From Marivirga atlantica (lineage in GTDB: Bacteria > Bacteroidota > Bacteroidia > Cytophagales > Cyclobacteriaceae), in contig NZ_JAERQG010000001.1 in assembly GCF_016734805.1 (NCBI RefSeq), positions 62,001-126,000 on the forward strand: a stretch of 64,000 nucleotides of DNA, in the 5' to 3' direction. Below, piece after piece: positions 50,857 to 59,238 of the stretch; the first letter of the stretch is position 1; each line of letters opens with the position of its first letter. Under the pieces are notes generated by a model. The model did not search any database. It saw only the letters and a list, made by a program, of their open reading frames with translations, and was not told where the DNA came from. The position numbers were made by a program, and so were the translations under genes.

Positions 50857-52797
50857 ATGAAAAAAGTCATCCTTCTATTTTTAATGAATACTTTATCTCT
50901 TGCTTTAATCGCTCAATCAAATACAAAAGATAAGGTAGATCAACTTAATGAGCTTGCGAACAAAAGTATGAGAAACCCTCCAGAGATGAAGGAAAAAGCA
51001 GATTCTGCCATACTTTTAGCTAAAAAAATAAATTATAAAGAAGGCTTAGGCAATGCCTATAAGTTCAAAGGTATTTACCACTACTTTACCAGTGAATTCG
51101 ATAGCTCCGTTAATAACCACCGACAATCTCTTAGAATTTTTAAAGAATTAAACGACTCATTAAATACAGGTAAAGGCTATTTGAATATAGCTACTACTTA
51201 TTCAGCCGCAGCTTCATATGATAGCACCACTAAAAATGCAGTAATTGCTTTGAAATATTTTGAGCAATTGAATGATTACGCAGGCATCGGCAGGGCGGTA
51301 AACCTTCTAGGCATAGTTCATTTTCGTCAAAAAAATTATGATAAAGCCCTTACCTACTTTAAGCAATATTTAAAAAACGCTCAAGCAACTAGCGACTCTT
51401 CAGAAATAGCAAGTGGTTATAATAATATAGGTTCAGTTTTCTCAGAAAGAAAAGGGTATGACTCTGCCATCTACTATTTTGATGAGGCCGTAAGACTAAA
51501 AGAAAAATTGGGAAACTTCAATAATTTAGGTCAATCGTATGAAAACCTAGGTTCGCTAAATTCTAAAATAGGTAACTCAGAATTAGCTTTAAAGAATTAT
51601 AAAAAGGCAAATGCGATTTATAAAAAAATAGGTGATAGCCGTTTCATGAGTGAATGCGAGTACAACATTGGTGTGGAGTATCGCAAATTAGATAAGCTAG
51701 ACAGTGCAGCCATACATTTTCAACAAGCAATTGATATTTCAACAGAGGTAGGTGCATTACAGGTGTTAAGAGATGCAAAAGAAGGATATGCAAAAGTACT
51801 TTTTATGCAAAAGGATGGCCTAAAAGCTTATGAACTACTTAAAGAGTCCATGATATTATCGGACTCCATCCTCAATTCAGAAAAAATTGAAACAATTGCA
51901 GACATAGAAACTAAATACGAAACTGAAAAAAAAGAGCAACAAATAGTGCTTCAGACTGCAGAAATAGCTAAACAAACTGCAGAGAATCAAAGAAAGGTAC
52001 TGATGATTATTGCCTTGGTAGCTATTCTGGTTTTATTGATGGTCATTTTTCTACTCTTTAGAAATAGAGCTAAACGAAAGCAGCAATTACTGATAAAAGA
52101 AAAAGATTTGAAAGTTAAAGAAGCCCAAATTGAGGCTACACTCAGCTCTCAGGAAACAGAAAGGAAAAGATTTGCGGAAGATTTGCACGATGGCTTTGGC
52201 CAGTTAATAAGTGCTTTACGATTAAATATTGCTCAGTTTAACAAAAACAACCCGGCTAATAACCTCGCTACCTATGAGCACTCAGAGAATATACTGGATG
52301 AAATGCACAAGGAAATCCGATCAATTGCTTTCAACCTTATGCCTGCGACACTTATTCAAGAAGGCTTATTAGCGGCAATTAAAGAATTTGCTTCACGTAT
52401 CAACAAAACTAACCAAGTGAAAATAGAAGTTAGCAGCTTCGAACTCAGCAATAGATTTACGGAGGTATTTGAAGTAGCTATTTACAGAATAGTTCAGGAA
52501 TGGGTGAATAATGTACTTAAGTACGCCAGTGCCAATAAAATAACCCTTCAAATAGATCAATATGAAGATGAGCTTGTCTTAATAATTGAAGACGATGGGC
52601 GCGGTTTCGACACAAACAACCTATATAACAGTAACGGAAATGGCTGGCGAAATATTCAAACAAGAGTAAACTTGGTGAAGGGTCAAATAGAAATAGATAG
52701 TAACCCAACCAGAACAGGTACCAGTTTCATTCTAACATCACCGATAAGCACTTTTGTAAAGGCTGAGCAAAAAGTTGATACCGTAAAGGTCAGCTAA
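50857..52797 (+). CDS. TPR-containing sensor histidine kinase (NarL-system, HisKA_3 type)
   Basis: 646 residues from the ATG at 50857, which opens a signal peptide (MKKVILLFLMNTLSLALIAQ). The periplasmic part holds about seven TPR repeats (GNAYKFKGIYHYFTSEFDSS, GYNNIGSVFSERKGYDSA, SYENLGSLNSKIGNSELA). A coiled coil and a membrane helix (MIIALVAILVLLMVIFLLF) follow, then the HisKA_3 helix with the phospho-His in RFAEDLHDGFGQLISALRLNI. The HATPase domain has VQEWVNNVLKYASA and IEDDGRGFD. The regulator gene follows, so the pair forms a two-component system that senses something outside the cytoplasm. Confidence 0.92.
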   Translation: MKKVILLFLMNTLSLALIAQSNTKDKVDQLNELANKSMRNPPEMKEKADSAILLAKKINYKEGLGNAYKFKGIYHYFTSEFDSSVNNHRQSLRIFKELNDSLNTGKGYLNIATTYSAAASYDSTTKNAVIALKYFEQLNDYAGIGRAVNLLGIVHFRQKNYDKALTYFKQYLKNAQATSDSSEIASGYNNIGSVFSERKGYDSAIYYFDEAVRLKEKLGNFNNLGQSYENLGSLNSKIGNSELALKNYKKANAIYKKIGDSRFMSECEYNIGVEYRKLDKLDSAAIHFQQAIDISTEVGALQVLRDAKEGYAKVLFMQKDGLKAYELLKESMILSDSILNSEKIETIADIETKYETEKKEQQIVLQTAEIAKQTAENQRKVLMIIALVAILVLLMVIFLLFRNRAKRKQQLLIKEKDLKVKEAQIEATLSSQETERKRFAEDLHDGFGQLISALRLNIAQFNKNNPANNLATYEHSENILDEMHKEIRSIAFNLMPATLIQEGLLAAIKEFASRINKTNQVKIEVSSFELSNRFTEVFEVAIYRIVQEWVNNVLKYASANKITLQIDQYEDELVLIIEDDGRGFDTNNLYNSNGNGWRNIQTRVNLVKGQIEIDSNPTRTGTSFILTSPISTFVKAEQKVDTVKVS

Positions 52798-52800
52798 AAA

Positions 52801-52816
52801 TACCCAGAAGAAGGGA
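52801..52816. promoter_or_regulatory. Degenerate 7-2-7 site before the response regulator gene
   Basis: TACCCAG-AA-GAAGGGA has one good TACCCAG heptamer and a weak second half. It lies four bases after the kinase stop and about 90 before the regulator start, so it might allow autoregulation. Confidence 0.3.
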
Positions 52817-52905
52817 TGTGATTTAATAGTGCTGAAAGATAATTTTATGTCATGCAATTTCTCAAAAAGTGGCGTATATTATCGGGTGAAAATAAGCTGA
52901 CACCG

Positions 52906-53523
52906 ATGAAAATACTATTAGTGGACGATCATGTCATATTAATGGATGGCATAAAATCATTATTAGAAGGGGTTGAAGAATTTGAAGTAGTAGCCACGAA
53001 AAATACCGCAGAAGATGCCCTTTTATATCTTAAACAACAGGATATTGACATTCTGGTAACTGACTATAACCTCCCTGGTATGGATGGGCTCGATTTAGTA
53101 AGAGCTGTTAAAAAAGTCATTCCAAAAATAAAGATAATCGTTTTAAGTCAGCATGATGAGGTACATCTGGTGAAAGAAATCCTAAAGGAAGGTGTACAAG
53201 GATATATTCTTAAGAAGGATACTCATAAGGAATTGATTTCGGCTATCCACCAAATCTCGGAAGGTAAAATGTTTATGAGTAGTGAAATTAACAAGCTTTT
53301 AGTTGATAGCTTGAGCTTTCCTGATGAGCATAGGCTATTAACAGATAGAGAAAGAGAAATACTAAAGCTCATTGCTCAAGAGTATACCAATAAAATGATT
53401 GCTGAAGCACTGTTTATATCGGAAAGAACAGTGGAAACCCATAGAAAGAATATCTTCAGAAAAACCAAAACCAATTCATTGGTAGGCCTCATCAAATTTG
53501 GCTACGCCAATAATTTGATATAA
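52906..53523 (+). CDS. NarL/LuxR-family response regulator
   Basis: 205 residues from the ATG opening MKILLVDDHVILMDG; an upstream ATG would add 18 residues with no domain. The receiver domain has Asp7-Asp8 and the phospho-acceptor Asp53 in ILVTDYNLPGMDGLD, with Lys near residue 102 (GYILKKDTHKEL). The LuxR-type helix-turn-helix is LTDREREILKLIAQEYTNKMIAEALFISERTVETHRKNIFRKTKT. It pairs with the TPR kinase directly upstream. The 7-2-7 inverted repeats nearby are its most obvious candidate targets. Confidence 0.93.
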   Translation: MKILLVDDHVILMDGIKSLLEGVEEFEVVATKNTAEDALLYLKQQDIDILVTDYNLPGMDGLDLVRAVKKVIPKIKIIVLSQHDEVHLVKEILKEGVQGYILKKDTHKELISAIHQISEGKMFMSSEINKLLVDSLSFPDEHRLLTDREREILKLIAQEYTNKMIAEALFISERTVETHRKNIFRKTKTNSLVGLIKFGYANNLI

Positions 53524-53528
53524 AAATA

Positions 53529-53544
53529 TACGTGTTAGTGGGTA
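53529..53544. promoter_or_regulatory. 7-2-7 site upstream of the outer-membrane protein gene
   Basis: TACGTGT-TA-GTGGGTA. The right half is a perfect reversed TACCCAC heptamer. It lies six bases after the response regulator stop and 80 before the next ATG. Confidence 0.45.
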
Positions 53545-53586
53545 GCCCAATATGCACTTTGCAGGGCATACCTATTGACGATTGCT

Positions 53587-53623
53587 GTATTTAATTTTAA
53601 GTATAAAATTTAAAATTAAATAC
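53587..53623 (+). promoter_or_regulatory. 14-bp AT-rich hairpin immediately before a start codon
   Basis: GTATTTAATTTTAA pairs exactly with TTAAAATTAAATAC around a 9-nt loop, ending one base before the ATG at 53625. The mRNA structure would cover the ribosome landing site. Confidence 0.5.
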
Positions 53624-53624
53624 T

Positions 53625-54500
53625 ATGAAAAAATTCGCCTACCTATCACTTTGTGTTTTGGCATTTGGCCTAAACTGTTCAATTGCTCAAACCTACCAAA
53701 CTCAGATGCTTCAAGATGATCCAACTCAAGTATTAGATCGATTTGTTGTAGTAGATGTTTTAGCTACTGATATTGATATAGACTTCCAAAGCAGTAATGT
53801 CTATTTTGGAGGCTCTGCCTATTGGCCTATTACAGAAAAATTGGTAGTAGATGCTCACATGAAACTACCTTATTTCCAGTTTGGGAATGGTGGTTTTGGC
53901 ATCACGCTGGAACCTGGTGTTTATTTTAAACTTATCACAAAGAATAAAACTGATGATGTACCTGTTGTTTTAGAATCTACCATATATGCGGATAGCTATA
54001 CCAAGAATGGTGTAACTTATAATGTTGATACTTATAAGTTTCTTAATGCTACGGGCACCTATACCGATTCTTATGGTGCCAGAGGAGGGTTGTATTTCAG
54101 ACAAGGCCCTTTCACTTCTGATGATTTCAACTTAGAAGATATAAAAACAGGTTCTACTTTGGCGGGTGTTTATATCGGTTTTCAGAAAGTAACACAAGCT
54201 TTTGTAGAACTCTTAGTGAGTGGCAATGGATTAACCAATGAGAAATTTATTGGTGCAGGTTTCACCAAAATGTATTTTGATGTGATGATACTTCCAGTAA
54301 CCAATATTGCTGATGAAAGAGTGCTTGATGCCAATGAGAGAGACGGCACATTTGGCTTCAGAGCTGGCTTTCAATGGAATAAAAATCCGTATGACACACC
54401 TCTTTTTGGTAGAATTGTTTACTCAGCTGAAATAGGAATAAGACCTCTAATGGGCTTCTATCTTAGCGGTGGAGTAGGATTCAAAGTATTTCAGGATTAG
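53625..54500 (+). CDS. Putative outer-membrane beta-barrel protein A
   Basis: 291 residues. The signal peptide is MKKFAYLSLCVLAFGLNCSIAQ. Alternating amphipathic strands separated by short turns run through the protein (SNVYFGGSAYWPITEKLVVDAHMKL, FGITLEPGVYFKLITKN, SYGARGGLYFRQGPF, GSTLAGVYIGFQKVTQAFVELLVSG). It ends in an aromatic strand, GVGFKVFQD, typical of a barrel. No family recognised. It follows the response regulator, a 7-2-7 site and a leader hairpin, so it is a likely output gene of the two-component system. A terminator follows. Confidence 0.68.
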   Translation: MKKFAYLSLCVLAFGLNCSIAQTYQTQMLQDDPTQVLDRFVVVDVLATDIDIDFQSSNVYFGGSAYWPITEKLVVDAHMKLPYFQFGNGGFGITLEPGVYFKLITKNKTDDVPVVLESTIYADSYTKNGVTYNVDTYKFLNATGTYTDSYGARGGLYFRQGPFTSDDFNLEDIKTGSTLAGVYIGFQKVTQAFVELLVSGNGLTNEKFIGAGFTKMYFDVMILPVTNIADERVLDANERDGTFGFRAGFQWNKNPYDTPLFGRIVYSAEIGIRPLMGFYLSGGVGFKVFQD

Positions 54501-54520
54501 TAAAAATAAGATTAGGATAA

Positions 54521-54551
54521 AACCTGTTAGAAATTCTAACAGGTTTTTTTA
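54521..54551. terminator. Bidirectional terminator between convergent genes
   Basis: A 12-bp perfect inverted repeat (AACCTGTTAGAA and its complement) followed by a T-run on the plus strand. It also precedes the minus-strand lipoprotein stop at 54557. Confidence 0.82.
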
Positions 54552-54556
54552 TTTAA

Positions 54557-55081
54557 TTAGTTATTTGGATTAGGATTTTCAGGTATTTGAATATTCCTGA
54601 ATGTAAAAATAAAATTAGCGCTACTGTTATCGTTTATAGCTGCTAAATCCGCATTCAAATCTACAGTTGCCTCAATACTACCATCAGCATTAATCTTCAA
54701 TCTTAAAGCATTAGTTTCTGTAATGGAAACATAATAGTCGTACCAGGAAAAGGAATATCTCCACCCCTTGTTTGCGTTATTTAGAAAATCTCCTGAACTA
54801 ATAGGCTCATATTCTTCCAGCTCTAATCGCATCCCTAAAGGCTGCTCTGAGCCATTATCACTAGGAACCATTCTACTAGTGGTTAATATTAATTTATATA
54901 ATCCTGTGTTAGAATTGTAAGTATATTCAACTGTTGCATCGCCACATCTCACTGCAGCACCATCATCTTTTACTACTTTTGATTGGCTAATGTCACAAAA
55001 ATCTGGTGGCAAATCTCCCACAGTAAAAAAACAAGAGCTTAAAAGTAGAATAGGTAAAATATAAATAATCTTTTTCATCAT
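54557..55081 (-). CDS. Unknown lipoprotein next to outer-membrane protein B
   Basis: 174 residues from the double ATG at 55076-55081. The signal peptide ends in ILLLSSC. The mature part has DFCDISQSKVV and AAVRCGDATVEYTYN, giving two cysteines that could pair. A beta-rich body follows (LYKLILTTSRMVPSDNG, MRLELEEYEPISSGDFLNN, LRLKINADGSIEATVDLNAD) and ends in FIFTFRNIQIP. Function unknown. It starts seven bases after the upstream gene B ends, so it is its operon partner. It resembles the lipoproteins of the 46-48 kb cluster in size and style only. Confidence 0.62.
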   Translation of the reverse strand: MMKKIIYILPILLLSSCFFTVGDLPPDFCDISQSKVVKDDGAAVRCGDATVEYTYNSNTGLYKLILTTSRMVPSDNGSEQPLGMRLELEEYEPISSGDFLNNANKGWRYSFSWYDYYVSITETNALRLKINADGSIEATVDLNADLAAINDNSSANFIFTFRNIQIPENPNPNN

Positions 55082-55088
55082 GGTTTTA

Positions 55089-55892
55089 TTAAAAGGTGAA
55101 TCCAGAAATAATTGCGAGCCTTCTTCCAGCATGTGCAGCTTCATTATTTTTTAAAGCCGCACAGTATTCGGCTCCAATAAAAAGCCGATTGTATCTGAGC
55201 TCAAATTGCTGATTAAGGAATTTAGGATTAGGAGAATTTTTAGGGGCAACAGAGCTACCTTCCTTTAATAGCCTGGCCGTAAAAACAAATGCTCCTTCGT
55301 AATGGAATAATAAATCAGGAAGCAAAGCCACATCAACCATCCAAGAGGGCCCGAATCCTGCATAATATCCACTAGGGTCAGTGTAATCATCGGCAAAGGT
55401 CAAAGCATTAGCAGTAAAGAAACGATTAGGCTCTTCATATCTTTGAAAGCCATATCCGTAGTCTCCCCAGTGAAAACCAGCTGCAAGGTTAATAAAGTCC
55501 GTAGAGAGGACACTCCAGGCGTGATTATGCCAACCAAAAATCAGTGAACTTAAAGTTGTACTACCTAAATTACCATTCACTGCTGGAGTATCTTTACCTC
55601 TGAAGGTAAAGCCAATTAACTCTCCAAACGCGGGTATCCAAAAATCACCTAAACTAGGAAAACGATGACTTGTATTATAGCCCCCAAACTCGAAATTTGA
55701 TTTTGTGAGATCTAAATCAAAGGTAATTACACCTGCTCCCAAGGCATCAGGGTATTTCACCTCGTTGTAGGCTATTGCGGCTTTTAGAAAAATTCTAGCA
55801 CGTTGGTCTCCGTTCAGCTCGTGAGATGATAACTGGCCATAGGCACAACAGCTGAGCAGATAAAGTAAACTTAAAACAATAATCTTTTTCAT
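55089..55892 (-). CDS. Putative outer-membrane beta-barrel protein B
   Basis: 267 residues from the ATG opening the signal peptide MKKIIVLSLLYLLSCCAYGQ; an upstream ATG would add 11 residues ahead of it. The body has repeated amphipathic strands rich in Gly, Phe and Tyr (GAGVITFDLDLTKSNFEFGGYNTS, NLAAGFHWGDYGYGFQRYEEP, FELRYNRLFIGAEYCAALKNN) and a final LAIISGFTF strand, which suggests a barrel. It is followed at once by a lipoprotein gene. A 7-2-7 site lies 44 bases upstream, so it may respond to the same regulator as protein A. Confidence 0.65.
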   Translation of the reverse strand: MKKIIVLSLLYLLSCCAYGQLSSHELNGDQRARIFLKAAIAYNEVKYPDALGAGVITFDLDLTKSNFEFGGYNTSHRFPSLGDFWIPAFGELIGFTFRGKDTPAVNGNLGSTTLSSLIFGWHNHAWSVLSTDFINLAAGFHWGDYGYGFQRYEEPNRFFTANALTFADDYTDPSGYYAGFGPSWMVDVALLPDLLFHYEGAFVFTARLLKEGSSVAPKNSPNPKFLNQQFELRYNRLFIGAEYCAALKNNEAAHAGRRLAIISGFTF

Positions 55893-55935
55893 ATTTTTTT
55901 TGATGCAAGTTATGCTACACGTCATTTTACATCCA

Positions 55936-55951
55936 TACCATCTAAAGGGTA
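55936..55951. promoter_or_regulatory. 7-2-7 site upstream of outer-membrane protein B
   Basis: TACCATC-TA-AAGGGTA: reversed, its right half reads TACCCTT. It has the same 16-base TAC-N10-GTA frame as the sites at 46338 and 53529. It lies between the divergent genes at 55892 and 56007. Confidence 0.45.
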
Positions 55952-56006
55952 TATTGCCCTACCTTTTAAATGATTTATCATACTTTTACCTATCTGAAAT
56001 TTATAC

Positions 56007-56987
56007 ATGATGAAAGCAATCGTAATTACACAAAGTGGTGATCCTGAAGTACTCAGAATGCAAGAAAGACCCTCTCCTACTCTTCAAAATGGAGAAGTTC
56101 GTATTGATGTAAAAGCCTCAGGCATAAATAGACCTGATGTTTTTCAGCGAATGGGTGGTTACCCAGCTCCCGCTGGCGTGCCTGATGATATTCCAGGCCT
56201 TGAAGTAGCTGGCATGATAGCTGAAGTTTCGTCTGAGGAACACAAATGGAAAGTAGGTGATAAAGTATGCGCTTTAGTAGCAGGTGGCGGCTATGCTACA
56301 GAAGTTGTGGCACCGGCAAGCCAATGCTTACCCATTCCTGATGGATTTACTTTTGAAGAAGCAGCTTCTCTTCCTGAAACATTTTTTACGGTATGGTCCA
56401 ATGTATTTGACAGAGGTCAATTTAAGAAAGGAGAAAGTTTCCTTATACATGGTGGCACTTCCGGTATTGGGGTAACAGCTATTCAAATGGTGAAAGCCAT
56501 GGGTGGTAAAGTGTACGCAACTGCCGGCACAAAAGAAAAATGTGATTATGCTGAAAAGCTAGGCGCTATCAAATGTGTGAATTATAAAGAGGGGGGTTTT
56601 GAGAAAGCATTAAAAGAAGTGAACCCTGATGGTATAGATGTGATCCTGGATATGGTCGGTGGTGATTATACTGCTAAAAACATCAATCTGTTAAATCCTG
56701 ATGGCAGATTGGTCATCATCAATGCCATGAAAGATGCAGAATCAACCATTAATATGAAAAAAGTGATGGTGAAAAGACTTACCATTACAGGTTCAACATT
56801 GAGAGCCAGATCACCGGAATTTAAAGGGCAGATAGCCGCTAAACTGGAAAAGTATATCTGGCCTAAATTGGCTGATGGAACGATCAAGCCGATTATTTAT
56901 AAAAGTTTCCCACTTGCAGAGGCAAGTAAAGCTCATGAGCTTATGGAAAGCAGTGAACATATTGGCAAAATTGTGTTACTTGTATAG
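56007..56987 (+). CDS. NAD(P)H quinone oxidoreductase, PIG3-like zinc-free MDR family
   Basis: 326 residues (a second ATG follows directly). It has a GroES-like N-terminal domain (VRIDVKASGINRPDVFQRMGGYPAPAGVPDDIPGLEVAGMI) and the NADPH-binding fold with FLIHGGTSGIGVTAIQMVKAMGGKVYATAGTKEKCDYAEKLGA near residue 145. No zinc ligands are present, as in the quinone-reductase branch of medium-chain dehydrogenases. The segment NRPDVFQRMGGYPAP is typical of the PIG3/QOR type. It reduces quinones or reactive carbonyls with NADPH. The MscS gene follows 32 bases later. Confidence 0.9.
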   Translation: MMKAIVITQSGDPEVLRMQERPSPTLQNGEVRIDVKASGINRPDVFQRMGGYPAPAGVPDDIPGLEVAGMIAEVSSEEHKWKVGDKVCALVAGGGYATEVVAPASQCLPIPDGFTFEEAASLPETFFTVWSNVFDRGQFKKGESFLIHGGTSGIGVTAIQMVKAMGGKVYATAGTKEKCDYAEKLGAIKCVNYKEGGFEKALKEVNPDGIDVILDMVGGDYTAKNINLLNPDGRLVIINAMKDAESTINMKKVMVKRLTITGSTLRARSPEFKGQIAAKLEKYIWPKLADGTIKPIIYKSFPLAEASKAHELMESSEHIGKIVLLV

Positions 56988-57019
56988 TTTCATCAGGTTT
57001 CATACTTTTTAATTCTTCT

Positions 57020-57925
57020 ATGAAAGAAAAAATTCTTGCCTCTTTTGATCGCTACTGGACCAACATATTAGACAGAGCCCCTGAAATAACCATTGGCTTA
57101 ACGCTTCTGGTTATTTTTATTTTTTTAGGTATTCTCATCAGAAAACTCATTGTCAGCAGACTGAAGTTAAGGGTTAAAGACACCCTCTTGCTCAACTTTA
57201 TAGGGAGAGTAATATTCGTGCTGTTCCTCATAATCGGTATTGTAATTTTCTTTAACCAAATTGGTTTAGGAAGTGCTGCCGGTGGCTTGTTGGCAGGAGC
57301 AGGTGTTTCAGCATTAATTCTGGGTTTTGCCTTTAAAGATATAGGCGAAAACTTCATAGCTGGCTTTTTCCTCGCTTTTAGTAGACCCTTCAGTATAGGT
57401 GATATTATCGAAGTGAATGGTCTGATGGGCAACGTTAAAGCTATGAGCTTCAGAAACAGCCACATTCGTACTTTCGATGGTAGGGACATTTTTATTCCTA
57501 ATTCCATGATGATTAAGAATCCCCTAATTAATTATACCAAAGACGGCCTGATGAGGCATGATTTTGTGGTAGGCATTGATTATGGAGATGATGTAGCCGA
57601 AGCAAGCAAGGTCATCATGGAAACTATGAAAGTGACTAAAAATATAGTGCAAGATAAAGATCAACTTGAACCATTCGTTATTATTGATCAGTTTGGCACA
57701 AGCACTATCAACCTGAGAATATTTTTCTGGATCAACACCTATGACTTCCTGGGATCAACTACTGTGCTCAAAAGTACAGTAATGCAAAGCGTGGTCCGCC
57801 AGTTATTAAAAGAAGGCTTCACATTGCCGGCTGATATAGTTGAGCTTAAAATATATCAGGAAGGACAACCAATACCATTATCTATTAAAAATGATGATAC
57901 AACACCTCTTAACTCCAAGAAATAA
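57020..57925 (+). CDS. mscS: Small-conductance mechanosensitive channel MscS
   Basis: 301 residues. Three membrane helices: about 19-40 and 62-86, then the pore helix with Gly/Ala packing GSAAGGLLAGAGVSALILGFAFKDIGENFIAGFFLAFSRPF near residue 90. The MscS beta domain (FSIGDIIEVNGLMGNVKAMSFRNSHIRTFDGRDIFIPNSMMIKNPLINYTK) and a cytoplasmic C-terminal domain follow. It is much closer to E. coli MscS than the channel at 28353. Its stop overlaps the start of the DUF2254 gene by one base (TAATG), so they are coupled. Confidence 0.92.
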   Translation: MKEKILASFDRYWTNILDRAPEITIGLTLLVIFIFLGILIRKLIVSRLKLRVKDTLLLNFIGRVIFVLFLIIGIVIFFNQIGLGSAAGGLLAGAGVSALILGFAFKDIGENFIAGFFLAFSRPFSIGDIIEVNGLMGNVKAMSFRNSHIRTFDGRDIFIPNSMMIKNPLINYTKDGLMRHDFVVGIDYGDDVAEASKVIMETMKVTKNIVQDKDQLEPFVIIDQFGTSTINLRIFFWINTYDFLGSTTVLKSTVMQSVVRQLLKEGFTLPADIVELKIYQEGQPIPLSIKNDDTTPLNSKK

Positions 57926-59238
57926 TGAGCAAGTGGCTTAATTACATCAGCAGGCTCTATTTAAAAATAGTAAATAGTATAGCATTCTGGCCATCTTTAT
58001 TAGCGATCGCCTTTTTAATTCTATCCCTTATTATCATTAGAATAGAATTTACTGAGCCTATTATGTTTTTAAAAGAGAACATAAACGATGCTCTGGTTCA
58101 CAGTTCAGAAAATGCACGATTAGTTTTAGGAACAATTGTGGGCAGTATTATTTCTTTGATGGTCTTCAGTTTTTCTATGGTGATGGTGGTACTTAATCGT
58201 GCCACGGCCACTTTATCTCCACGCGTGCTTCCAGGTTTAATTTCTAGTAGATTCCATCAGGTAGTATTGGGTGTTTATATAGGCACTATTATTTACAGCC
58301 TTATTATAATCATCAATATTGATTCACCAGATATTGAGTATTCAGTGCCTTCTTTTGGAGTATTTCTAAGCATGATAATGGCCATTATTTGTCTCGGCTT
58401 GTTCGTATACTTCATTCATTCAATTTCGCAGAAAATTCAAGTTGATAACATCTTAGGTGCGATTTCTTCTAACACCAGCCGTGCCATAAAAGCAGCTGAT
58501 TCCGATGAAGAAAAACCTGAAATACCAGAAACTAAAGACTGGTATCAATATGGAGCAGATTTTTCAGGTTATTTAAAGAAAATCCATCAAGAGCGGTTAA
58601 AAGATTTTTGTGAAGAAAATGAGCTGAAGCTGATAATGAAAGAAAGTATTGGAGCTTATATCATCAAATATTATCCCTTCATTTTGTGCAACAAAGAACT
58701 GAACGATGAACAGCTTGAGCGCCTGATTTCATGTTTTATGATGTATGATGAGGAACATGTAAAAGATCATTACCAGTTTGGCTTCAATCAGATTTCTGAA
58801 ATAGCGATCAAAGCGCTGAGTCCCGGTATTAATGATCCTGGCACCGCTATCCGTGCTATAGATTTGCTAGCTGATTTATTCATTCAACTAATGTTCATCA
58901 AAGAGCAAAAAACCATTTCCACGGATAATGAAAATGCTGCCATTTATTTAAAACCCATGAGTTTTAAAGAAGTACTTTACAAAACTTTGGTGCCCATTCG
59001 TAAGTATGGAAATGGAGATGTACTAGTAGTAATGAGGTTATTGAGAAGTTTACAACAAATGCTTTATGCTCATCAGGATGAAATCCTTTTTATGGATGAA
59101 ATACATAGCTTGATAGAGAACATAGTTGATTGCTCCAAAGAACTTTATCAAAATGAGCTAGATAAAGAAGCTATTAATCATATCATCAAAAGAATCAATC
59201 ATCGCTTTTCAGAAGACAAGGCAATCGAATTAATCTAA
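57925..59238 (+). CDS. DUF2254 family membrane protein
   Basis: 437 residues. Four membrane helices lie between about residues 18 and 175: WPSLLAIAFLILSLIIIRI, LVLGTIVGSIISLMVFSFSMVMVVL, VVLGVYIGTIIYSLIIII and FLSMIMAIICLGLFVYFIHSI. After them comes a soluble domain with FGFNQISEIAIKALSPGINDPGTAIRAIDLLADL, the DUF2254 signature. Function unknown; a transport or osmotic role fits its coupling to mscS. Its end overlaps the end of the convergent radical SAM gene by four bases. Confidence 0.88.
   Translation: MSKWLNYISRLYLKIVNSIAFWPSLLAIAFLILSLIIIRIEFTEPIMFLKENINDALVHSSENARLVLGTIVGSIISLMVFSFSMVMVVLNRATATLSPRVLPGLISSRFHQVVLGVYIGTIIYSLIIIINIDSPDIEYSVPSFGVFLSMIMAIICLGLFVYFIHSISQKIQVDNILGAISSNTSRAIKAADSDEEKPEIPETKDWYQYGADFSGYLKKIHQERLKDFCEENELKLIMKESIGAYIIKYYPFILCNKELNDEQLERLISCFMMYDEEHVKDHYQFGFNQISEIAIKALSPGINDPGTAIRAIDLLADLFIQLMFIKEQKTISTDNENAAIYLKPMSFKEVLYKTLVPIRKYGNGDVLVVMRLLRSLQQMLYAHQDEILFMDEIHSLIENIVDCSKELYQNELDKEAINHIIKRINHRFSEDKAIELI

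Noticed and set aside
57052-57507. 151-residue minus-strand frame opposite mscS
   Set aside because: Fully antisense to the channel gene whose domains are clear; no independent coding evidence.
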